Shown here in pieces: positions 33,937-40,243 of a stretch of DNA of 40,243 nt (the first letter of the stretch is position 1; each line of letters begins with the position of its first letter). Both the position numbers and the translations under genes were made by a program. The DNA comes from an uncultured Candidatus Poseidoniales archaeon (GTDB taxonomy: Archaea > Thermoplasmatota > Poseidoniia > Poseidoniales > Poseidoniaceae), in contig CAJIYT010000016.1 in NCBI GenBank assembly GCA_905181715.1, positions 1 to 40,243 on the forward strand, read 5' to 3'. Below the pieces are notes generated by a model. The model did no database searches and was not told where the DNA came from. It saw only the letters and a program-made list of their open reading frames with translations.

Positions 33937-34404
33937 ATGAATAAATCAATTATTGGGCAAACCGCCCCGGACTTCACCCTACAAGCAGATGATTCATCGA
34001 TGTTTGATAGCACATCCTTACATGGAGGATGGCGGGTAATTTTTTTCTATTCTGCCCACAATTCTCCAACTTGTAAAAGAGGCTGCTTAACATTCAAAGA
34101 ACAATATGAATTATTCAAATCCGCAGGATTTAGTATAGTAGGAATAGGCCCTGGATCATTTGAACAACTCAAAGAGTTCAAAGAATCGGTTGGAGATTTA
34201 CCATTTCCACTTTTGACAGACGTAGATAGAAAGGTAGGCACCTCTTACAGTATATCGCTTCACTTAGGTCAATTTCCTGCTAAGTCTTCTTTCGTAATCG
34301 GACCTGACAATAAGATTCGATTCGTGTATGATTGGTTATTCAGACCTAGAAGGCATGTCGCAAAAATCATCGCAGAGATTTCCTCTGGATTAGAGGTGGA
34401 GTGA
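33937..34404 (+). CDS. Peroxiredoxin (BCP/AhpC-TSA family)
   Basis: 155 aa thioredoxin-fold peroxidase. Begins GQTAPDFTLQADD; the active-site region is FFYSAHNSPTCKRGCLTF, with SPTC at the usual TPGC place, the peroxidatic Cys and a second Cys 4 residues on as in atypical two-Cys BCPs. GPDNKIRFVYDW near the end is typical. Reduces peroxides. Between ribA and a regulator, in one operon (gaps 12 and 0 nt). Confidence 0.9.
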   Translation: MNKSIIGQTAPDFTLQADDSSMFDSTSLHGGWRVIFFYSAHNSPTCKRGCLTFKEQYELFKSAGFSIVGIGPGSFEQLKEFKESVGDLPFPLLTDVDRKVGTSYSISLHLGQFPAKSSFVIGPDNKIRFVYDWLFRPRRHVAKIIAEISSGLEVE

Positions 34405-35805
34405 ATGTGGAAGGATTTGCTTATCGATTCAGGCTTGAATGAACGCGAAGTTAGTTCGATAATGATTCTCGGCGCAAATCCAAAAATGAAGGCCTCTGAA
34501 CTAGCAAAAGAGTTGAGTACTACACGGTTAGATGCATATAACAGTCTTTCTAGGTTGCAAGAGATGGGGATTGTAACAGTAACTGCTGACAGACCAATGC
34601 TGTTCTCTAGCCTAAATGTCCATCAAGCAATCGAACATATTATTGACATGAGAAAGCAACAACTCAGTCATTTATTAGAGGGATACGATGTATTATCGAA
34701 AGAGGTTGATGTTAAGGAAAACTCTGGAGTTCAAAGGTCTCCGAATCACATCGAACCTAGTTTCGCTGTATTGAAAGAAAGAGGTCACATATACAGTCGC
34801 CTCAAAAAAATGGCTGAAGATGCCGATGAACGCCTCATTTTGTTACTGGGCCAATATGGAATTCTTCACTTGTGTAGAAGTCCTGCGGCTCTTGAAGCGG
34901 TAAATACTGCCGCTGTAAGAGGTGTAGTAATCCAAATAATCACCCATCTTGATAGCCGTACTATACGTTTCTTTAAGGAATTAAATGATTCAATAGAGGT
35001 GCGACATTCAGATGAATTGGAATCTCTTGGATTCGTACGAGATAATTTAGAAGTAATTCAATATTTGAGCATCGAAGATAATCCAGTGGGTCGTGGAAAA
35101 GATGATGCTGCACTGATAATTGAATCTCCTGAGTTTGCTGATTCCCATCTAAATTTAATCGACACAATTTGGCAAAACGCAGTAGAGTTTGATACCGCTG
35201 TTGAAAGATACACTAGCAATCAAATCAATGACCCACTGCGACTGACTATTGGAGAAGGATCATTCCTGAAAAATATCTCTTCAGCATTAGGTCTAGAGGG
35301 AGAATTGCCTAATGAGGACACACCATTCGAACCAGAGGCGTTCTTCGCTGCAGGTAAAGAGGTAAACGAAGCTAGAAATAAATTAACTGAAGGGAAGCTT
35401 TCCAATTTGAAAGTTCTTGGAATAGATATCGGCCTAATGCTAAGGCAAATTGGAAATAGGGTCGGCCAAGAGATTGCTTTCTCATTACGCGGAATTGAAC
35501 ATGACATAGAGTTCTTAGATGAAATGATGGATTGGTGGGAATATGCAGGATTAGGAAGCCTGGAATATGGTGTAGATCCTACCTTCCATGTCCGTGTCGG
35601 GCTCAATCATCCACCAGTAGATGATCCTGATGCATTACCTATGTGGGAAATGGATGATGGAATAATTGAAGGTGCTCTTGCTAATCGATTCGCTAAAAAC
35701 CCGCATATTGTCATCCAGAGAGTAGATGGTTCTGGAGAGCCAGATGACCTATGGCACTACATCATTCACAAGCACATGCCTGATACAGTAGTACTTTCAG
35801 ATTGA
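34405..35805 (+). CDS. TrmB-like transcriptional regulator with extra C-terminal domain
   Basis: 466 aa. Residues 1-75: winged helix-turn-helix of the TrmB/Sugar-transport-regulator type (LNEREVSSIMILGANPKMKA, then ELAKELSTTRLDAYNSLSRL). Residues about 115-270: the PLD-like sensor part of TrmB proteins (ERLILLLGQYGILHL; AAVRGVVIQII; IEVRHSDELESLG). Residues about 310-466 form a third domain (LGIDIGLMLRQIGNRVGQEI; WEYAGLGSLEYG) that resembles a V4R-type small-ligand domain, but I am not sure. ATG directly follows the peroxiredoxin stop with GAGGTGGA ahead. May control the neighbouring carotenoid or stress genes; inferred from position only. Confidence 0.8.
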   Translation: MWKDLLIDSGLNEREVSSIMILGANPKMKASELAKELSTTRLDAYNSLSRLQEMGIVTVTADRPMLFSSLNVHQAIEHIIDMRKQQLSHLLEGYDVLSKEVDVKENSGVQRSPNHIEPSFAVLKERGHIYSRLKKMAEDADERLILLLGQYGILHLCRSPAALEAVNTAAVRGVVIQIITHLDSRTIRFFKELNDSIEVRHSDELESLGFVRDNLEVIQYLSIEDNPVGRGKDDAALIIESPEFADSHLNLIDTIWQNAVEFDTAVERYTSNQINDPLRLTIGEGSFLKNISSALGLEGELPNEDTPFEPEAFFAAGKEVNEARNKLTEGKLSNLKVLGIDIGLMLRQIGNRVGQEIAFSLRGIEHDIEFLDEMMDWWEYAGLGSLEYGVDPTFHVRVGLNHPPVDDPDALPMWEMDDGIIEGALANRFAKNPHIVIQRVDGSGEPDDLWHYIIHKHMPDTVVLSD

Positions 35806-35820
35806 TGAGATAAACGCGCC

Positions 35821-35830
35821 TTCATATACT
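35821..35830 (+). promoter_or_regulatory. TATA box of the UbiB gene
   Basis: TTCATATACT, centred about 25 nt before GTG 35850; supports leaderless translation from that GTG, which has no ribosome binding site. Confidence 0.5.
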
Positions 35831-35849
35831 CCAAGTCAACCCTAAAACT

Positions 35850-37097
35850 GTGCGTCTATTTTCTCTCTTGAGTTTCGCTAAACAAATCAGAGGGAAGAAG
35901 CCGGTAGATATTGACAAAATCCAATCATTGGGACTACTCGCAGTAAAGTTAGGTCAGATTTGTGCTCTTCGACCTGATTTGTTAGATCCAGACCGTTGCA
36001 TCGAGTTACAACAACTATACAGCCGTGCACCTACAATACCAGAAGAAAACTTTGAAGCATTGCTCACAAAGTATACTGAAAATGATTTTCGTTCTAACTT
36101 CAAATTTATCGAATCCAAACCCTTTGCAGCAGCCAGTATAGGTCAAATACACCGCGCACAATTACTTGATGGCACCCCTGTAGTAATCAAGATGGTCAAG
36201 GCGGATTTTGAAAAGTCATTCCGTAAGGATGTTAGTAGAATGAAAAGATGGGTTCGTCTAGGACTTCTATTCAATCCACGCCTCAAGAAAGTTGGGAACC
36301 CAATTGGATTACTTGAACATATAGAGGATTACACTACAAGGGAACTGAATCTCCTCAATGAGATCACTGGTAAGGAGAAGTTAGAAGGTTTATCTCTCCA
36401 TTATGAAGAGACATTTCCAATGCCAAAATTGAAATTCCCTAAGATTTGGAAAGAGTTATCCAATGAAAATATACTTGTTGTTGAAGAAATTACCTCACCA
36501 ACTCTTGAATCACATCTTGACTCCCAGACTCTAGAATGGGAAGATATGTTACAACTATTCAGGATCCATGGGGCATTCATGTTTGGGATGGGGTTCTTTC
36601 ACGGAGACTTACATCCAGGTAATGCAATGATGGACGATGATAAAAACTTCATATTCATTGATACCGGTGCGATTTGTGAGGCGCCAAACCACGTTAGGAA
36701 AGCATTGTTCGGATTCTTTTATTTCCTAGCCAAGGGTGAACTGAAAAACGCATTTGATGCAATGCTTACCATGGCCGATGTCACTCCAAAGGGCAAGACA
36801 TTACAGACCTATTATACATCTATGTACGAACTTTATGATGGCTTTGTCGGTACATCAGTCAGCGAGGTTTCTCTAACAGAACAGATGATGAAGACTATCA
36901 AATCTGCAGTTCTAGCTGGTTGTTCATTTGGTGATGATGCATTTCCGATTATACGTTCACTGATGTATATGGATGGAATGGTATTGAAAGGATATCCACA
37001 AGTTGATTTAATTTCAGCAATGGGTCCATATCTTGATGAATTTGCAACATTAATCGATCCTTCAACCCTTCTGGAAAGAACTGAAAGAATTAATTAA
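35850..37097 (+). CDS. UbiB/ABC1 (AarF) family atypical kinase
   Basis: 415 aa. Family motifs: KLGQ (33-36), the KxGQ hallmark followed by ALRPDLLDP; FAAASIGQIHRA, the Ala-rich nucleotide loop; VIKM; FFHGDLHPGNAMMDD, the catalytic-type loop; and FIFIDTGAI. UbiB proteins are linked to quinone/isoprenoid lipid metabolism. Lying before crtI, this one may act on isoprenoid movement or synthesis, but this is inference. Start GTG 35850 is the first codon open to a leaderless mRNA; no later Met keeps the KxGQ region. Confidence 0.92.
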   Translation: MRLFSLLSFAKQIRGKKPVDIDKIQSLGLLAVKLGQICALRPDLLDPDRCIELQQLYSRAPTIPEENFEALLTKYTENDFRSNFKFIESKPFAAASIGQIHRAQLLDGTPVVIKMVKADFEKSFRKDVSRMKRWVRLGLLFNPRLKKVGNPIGLLEHIEDYTTRELNLLNEITGKEKLEGLSLHYEETFPMPKLKFPKIWKELSNENILVVEEITSPTLESHLDSQTLEWEDMLQLFRIHGAFMFGMGFFHGDLHPGNAMMDDDKNFIFIDTGAICEAPNHVRKALFGFFYFLAKGELKNAFDAMLTMADVTPKGKTLQTYYTSMYELYDGFVGTSVSEVSLTEQMMKTIKSAVLAGCSFGDDAFPIIRSLMYMDGMVLKGYPQVDLISAMGPYLDEFATLIDPSTLLERTERIN

Positions 37098-37112
37098 AAA
37101 ATCATTGGAGAG

Positions 37113-37124
37113 AAACTATAGTTT
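37113..37124. promoter_or_regulatory. Perfect palindrome overlapping the crtI promoter
   Basis: AAACTATAGTTT, a 12-bp perfect palindrome whose right end runs into the TATA box TTTATATC (37122-37129). Position fits an operator that would block TBP binding. Confidence 0.45.
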
Positions 37125-37129
37125 ATATC
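37122..37129 (+). promoter_or_regulatory. TATA box of crtI-crtB
   Basis: TTTATATC, centred about 25 nt from ATG 37151, which supports that ATG over the GTG at 37136 and suggests a leaderless mRNA. Confidence 0.55.
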
Positions 37130-37150
37130 TAAAAAGTGAGGGAAAGTCAT

Positions 37151-38764
37151 ATGGTTATTAGAGAACAACAGTCAGTAGCAATAATTGGAGCCGGACCCGG
37201 CGGGCTTGCTTCTGCATTGTTACTGGCTAAATCGGGTGTAAAGGTCACTGTTTTCGAGAGAGCAAAACAGGTCGGAGGCAGAAACAAAGTTTTCGAACGT
37301 GACGGATTTAAATTCGACCTTGGCCCTACATTCTTCCACTACCCCGAAGTTATCGAAGATATTTTCAAAGCGATTGGGTTAGATGCTCATGAAGAATTAA
37401 AATTACAAAAGTTGGATATCAATTACCGCTTGATATTTGGACAAGGTGGAAAATTGGATTGTACTAGCAATGTCGAACAAATGTGTGCGAGTATCAAGGA
37501 ATTATCTGGTGAAAAAAATGCGCTTGCCTTTAGGACATATTTAGAGGACAACCGAAATAAATTGGATAAATCTAAGCAGTGTCTACAAGAACCATGGTTT
37601 GGAATAACTGACCTTCTATCAGAACGTGCGGTGCGTGTTTCTAGCGTACTAAGGCCTACTAGATCAGTAGCTAAGGATTTGATGAAGTTGTTTGATGATG
37701 ACAGATTGATGCTTGCAATGTCATTCCAGACCAAATATTTAGGAATGTCTCCATTCAATTGTCCGAGCCTATTTACCATGTTAGCATTCCTTGAATATGA
37801 ATATGGCATATTCCATCCGATGGGTGGTCTAGGCAATGTTTCAGCAATCATGGGGAAGATAGCCAAAGACATGGGTGTAGACTTCAGAATGGAAGAAGAA
37901 GTTACTGAAGTGATTATGGATAAAAAAACAATTAAAGGCATAGTCACCAAAAATGGAGAGTTCTATGCTGATAAAGTAGTCATGAATGCAGACTTTGCCC
38001 AAGGAATGACCTCGCTATTCCCTGATAATATCAGAAAGAAATGGTCGAATAAGAAAATTGAAAAGAAGAAATATTCGTGTTCTACTTTCATGCTTTATCT
38101 TGGTGTTGACAAGAAATTCGATGAACTACCACATCACCAAATTTTCGCTTCAAAGAATTATGTCAAGAATCTTGAGGACATCGAAAAGCATCATCGCCTT
38201 ACATGGGATGACCCATCGGTATATGTTCAGAATGCTTGTGTAACAGATCCACAAATGGCACCGGAAGGATGCTCGACGGTTTATGTATTGGTCCCCGTAT
38301 CTCACATCCATGAAAATATTGATTGGAATAAGGAAAAAGAGCCTTTTAAAAATAAGATTCTAGACCAAATTGAAAGCAAACTTGGTTTTGAGGGTCTTCG
38401 AGAGCATATAGTTTCAGAATTGGTAATAACTCCAGATGATTGGGGAGACCATTGTTACAGAGGTGCTGTGTTCAACCTTGCTCATGGACTAGATCAGATG
38501 CTTTGGAAGAGACCAAAGAATGAATTCGATGAAATCAAAAATCTATACTTGGTAGGTGGGGGAACTCATCCTGGTAGTGGACTTCCAGTGATTTATGAAT
38601 CTGCAAGAATCAGTTCTAAGTTGCTGCTAGATAGTCTTGGAATTATTCCGGATTGGAATGGAGTGGACACCTGGTTCCATAGTCGAAAGAGACGCCATAA
38701 GCCAAGTAAAAAGAATGTGACTTCAAAGAATGAAGTTGCTGTAGCACTACCAAACAATACTTGA
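37151..38764 (+). CDS. crtI: Phytoene desaturase (CrtI family)
   Basis: Desaturates phytoene towards lycopene, FAD-dependent. 537 aa. N-terminal dinucleotide-binding site VAIIGAGPGGLASALLLAKS, then FERAKQVGGRNKVFERDGFKFDLGPTFF (key: GGRN and DLGPTFF), and the C-terminal CrtI signature LYLVGGGTHPGSGLPVIYES. The C-terminal tail is basic and short. ATG 37151 chosen from the TATA spacing and GAGGG 8 nt ahead. crtB follows by 9 nt. Could also work on a related isoprenoid, but the pairing with crtB favours carotenoid. Confidence 0.93.
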   Translation: MVIREQQSVAIIGAGPGGLASALLLAKSGVKVTVFERAKQVGGRNKVFERDGFKFDLGPTFFHYPEVIEDIFKAIGLDAHEELKLQKLDINYRLIFGQGGKLDCTSNVEQMCASIKELSGEKNALAFRTYLEDNRNKLDKSKQCLQEPWFGITDLLSERAVRVSSVLRPTRSVAKDLMKLFDDDRLMLAMSFQTKYLGMSPFNCPSLFTMLAFLEYEYGIFHPMGGLGNVSAIMGKIAKDMGVDFRMEEEVTEVIMDKKTIKGIVTKNGEFYADKVVMNADFAQGMTSLFPDNIRKKWSNKKIEKKKYSCSTFMLYLGVDKKFDELPHHQIFASKNYVKNLEDIEKHHRLTWDDPSVYVQNACVTDPQMAPEGCSTVYVLVPVSHIHENIDWNKEKEPFKNKILDQIESKLGFEGLREHIVSELVITPDDWGDHCYRGAVFNLAHGLDQMLWKRPKNEFDEIKNLYLVGGGTHPGSGLPVIYESARISSKLLLDSLGIIPDWNGVDTWFHSRKRRHKPSKKNVTSKNEVAVALPNNT

Positions 38765-38773
38765 GTGATTTTA

Positions 38774-39772
38774 ATGGAAAAAGAACTCATTGAGCAGGCA
38801 TATGCGTATTGTCAAAAGATTTGCAAAAATGCTTCTTCTACATTCTTTACTTCATTTTCTGCATTGGAACATCAAAAGCGTCATGCTGTACATGCGGTAT
38901 ATGCACTTTGTCGTTGGGTTGACGATATCGTCGATGGCGATGATGAACCTGATGTTTTGGAAACAGATGAACTATTGCAGCAATCGATTGCTAGAGATCT
39001 AATTCTAAGGGATATTCATTCGGAAAGAAGTATTGCTAGTACTCCAGAGGTTCACATGCAGAGATTGATGGCTTTAGTGTCGATTCGTAATGATTTGAAA
39101 AGAGCTAGTGAAGGGTTGATTACAACTGAAGACCAGAACATATTCATCGCCTTACAAGATGTATTTAGCCGATACCCAATCCGATTACAAGACTTTGAAA
39201 CTGTAATCGAAGGGATGGAAGATGACCTTTTCACCGTACAGTGCAATGACTGGGACGAACTACGCTCCTATTGTTTCAAAGTAGCATCTGCTGTAGGTTT
39301 AATCTTGATTGAGATATATGGTTATGAGGATAAAGCCGCACGTCTACATGCTATTGATTTGGGTATCCAAATGCAAATGATCAACGTCCTCAGGGATGTT
39401 TCAGAAGATTATGAGCGTGGTAGAGTTTACCTTCCGAAAGATGTTTTAGCATCACATAACATAGATATCGAAGACTTAGCGAAGCCGGATTTGGCAAAAA
39501 ACCAATCATGGAATTCTTTCATATGGGAATATTTTGAAATTGTACGGCGCCATCAATCCTCAGCACTACATTTGTTCGATTATCTTGATGCTCGCTCTCG
39601 GGTTCAGCCAAAAATAATGCTTGACGCATACACACAACTCTTCAATGAGATTATCAGAAGATCAGGCGATGTTTTCACTGCACCACTGAAATTGACATTA
39701 CTTTCGAGAATGTCATTATGGATCCGAATCACTTATATGAAATTGAGAATTCGTATGGCTATAAATAATTAA
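38774..39772 (+). CDS. crtB: Phytoene synthase (squalene/phytoene synthase family)
   Basis: Joins two geranylgeranyl diphosphates into phytoene. 332 aa. Both Asp-rich metal sites are present: CRWVDDIVDGDDE (about 46-58) and NVLRDVSEDYERGRVYLP (about 210-227). Start ATG 38774, 9 nt after crtI, with GAGTGA 5 nt upstream; GTG 38765 is the weaker alternative. With crtI this gives lycopene, the precursor for retinal or C50 carotenoids; cyclase and oxygenase genes are not in the window. Confidence 0.94.
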   Translation: MEKELIEQAYAYCQKICKNASSTFFTSFSALEHQKRHAVHAVYALCRWVDDIVDGDDEPDVLETDELLQQSIARDLILRDIHSERSIASTPEVHMQRLMALVSIRNDLKRASEGLITTEDQNIFIALQDVFSRYPIRLQDFETVIEGMEDDLFTVQCNDWDELRSYCFKVASAVGLILIEIYGYEDKAARLHAIDLGIQMQMINVLRDVSEDYERGRVYLPKDVLASHNIDIEDLAKPDLAKNQSWNSFIWEYFEIVRRHQSSALHLFDYLDARSRVQPKIMLDAYTQLFNEIIRRSGDVFTAPLKLTLLSRMSLWIRITYMKLRIRMAINN

Positions 39773-39790
39773 AAAAGGAAAGGTGTTTTA

Positions 39791-40018
39791 ATGCAATGTA
39801 ATATTGATGCAAGAGGCAAGGCTGCACGACTGAGGATGGGATTAGTGGGGATTGGTTTTTCTGTGGTCCTAGGCGCCTTGATTCTTCTAGATGTTTTGGA
39901 ATCAGTTATTTGGAACTCGGTTCTAGTTGCTTCAATCATTGGTGGTTCATTCGCAATCTTTGAGGCTCGCGCCGGCTGGTGTGTTGTTCGCGCCATGGGT
40001 TTCAAGACTAGGATTTAA
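39791..40018 (+). CDS. Small two-helix membrane protein (DUF2892-like)
   Basis: 75 aa. N-terminal CNIDARGKAARLR, two hydrophobic stretches (about 18-36 and 42-58), and a GWCVVRAMGFKTRI end that resembles the GxCPxYxxLGxxT end of DUF2892/inner-membrane YgaP-like proteins. AAAGGTG 5 nt before ATG. Follows crtB by 18 bp and may be cotranscribed. Function unknown. Confidence 0.7.
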   Translation: MQCNIDARGKAARLRMGLVGIGFSVVLGALILLDVLESVIWNSVLVASIIGGSFAIFEARAGWCVVRAMGFKTRI

Positions 40019-40063
40019 TTCTAAAGAACAAGAATTGGACGTGCCGAACCTACGAATGGTAAC

Positions 40064-40243
40064 GCCATTGGTGGACGAGACGATCCAACAAACTTGACTG
40101 AATTGAAATATGACAAGTTTATGGCAGTTCGTCACCATTGACATTTGCCAACAAATGATAGCGCCATTGGTGGACGAGACGAGCCAACAAACTTGACCGA
40201 TTTGCTGCATGACAAGTTTATGGCAGTTCGTCACCATTGACAT
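40064..40243. repeat. 99-bp tandem repeat with internal hairpin symmetry
   Basis: Two copies, 40064-40162 and 40163 to the edge (81 bp seen), aligned with no indels. Each carries AAACTTG ... CAAGTTT (40090-40096 with 40114-40120; 40189-40195 with 40213-40219) around a variable loop, and an outer imperfect pair TTGGTGGACGA with TCGTCACCA. Differences between copies gather in the loop. Similarity fades to the left from about 40052. The array may go on outside the window. Copies code for nothing I recognise. Confidence 0.8.

Noticed and set aside
39947..40243. Open minus-strand frame with 33-residue repeats over the tandem repeat
   Set aside because: It runs into the 3' end of the small membrane protein gene and starts at the edge; conserved hairpin arms and variable loops fit a structured repeat better than a protein.
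40064..40243. Integron attC or CRISPR array
   Set aside because: One RYYYAAC-like match (ATCCAAC) is not kept in the second copy and the GTTRRRY partner is missing. The 99-bp units are nearly identical with no spacers of CRISPR kind.
1..40243. Insertion sequences, integrases or phage genes
   Set aside because: No transposase, integrase or phage-like protein and no terminal repeats were found; every large frame has another explanation.

Overview
This window looks like a chromosomal segment of a planktonic euryarchaeon. The evidence is the complete archaeal-order S10/spc ribosomal protein cluster with aIF1 and RNase P Rpp29 embedded in it, a group II chaperonin (thermosome), a Hef-type helicase/nuclease, eL41, and an intron-bearing tRNA-Trp. 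Codon use, leaderless TATA promoters, class II photolyase, CrtI/CrtB and a large surface protein with a cytoplasmic GLPxGWTxEQW tail suggest Marine Group II/III (Candidatus Poseidoniia, Thermoplasmatota). That placement is an inference; no 16S gene is present.

Layout. 1-13893 (minus strand): one long operon reading uL3-uL4-uL23-uL2-uS19-uL22-uS3-uL29-aIF1-Rpp29-uS17-uL14-uL24-eS4-uL5-uS14-uS8-uL6-eL32-eL19-uL18-uS5-uL30-uL15-SecY, the last cut by the window edge. Genes touch or overlap (ATGA or TGATG junctions) and almost all have a GGAGGTG-type ribosome binding site. 13894-14201 is a non-coding divergent control region. 14202-16783 (plus): Hef helicase and Hef nuclease in two frames that meet at a run of nine A. 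16747-19595 (minus): a two-gene unit of a HdrB/SdhE-like protein and a ferredoxin-flavodoxin-SdhB-like fusion, in which nearly all the iron-sulfur cysteines of the SdhB-like and HdrB-like parts are replaced. 19692-21314: thermosome. 21375-24752: large secreted/anchored surface protein. 24893-27746: two unrecognised membrane proteins and an aminotransferase. 27954-28264: tRNA-Trp with a 111-nt intron and a 35-residue eL41 gene. 28354-33225 (minus): pirin, FMN reductase, an SRPBCC-SDR fusion, class II photolyase and a Nudix hydrolase. 33319-40018 (plus): GTP cyclohydrolase II, peroxiredoxin, a TrmB-like regulator, a UbiB/ABC1 kinase-like protein, phytoene desaturase, phytoene synthase and a small membrane protein. 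40064-40243 holds a 99-bp tandem repeat with hairpin symmetry that continues past the edge.

How the genes work together. The left third is translation and protein export. The right third reads as a light/oxygen-stress neighbourhood: DNA photorepair (photolyase, FAD-dependent), flavin supply (RibA), peroxide removal (peroxiredoxin) and the first two steps of carotenoid synthesis, with several leaderless promoters whose TATA boxes sit about 25 nt from the start codon. The most unusual content is the cluster-less SdhB/HdrB-like pair joined to intact ferredoxin and flavodoxin domains, followed by the Hef frame break, the tRNA-Trp intron, the SecY N-terminal extension and the terminal hairpin repeats.
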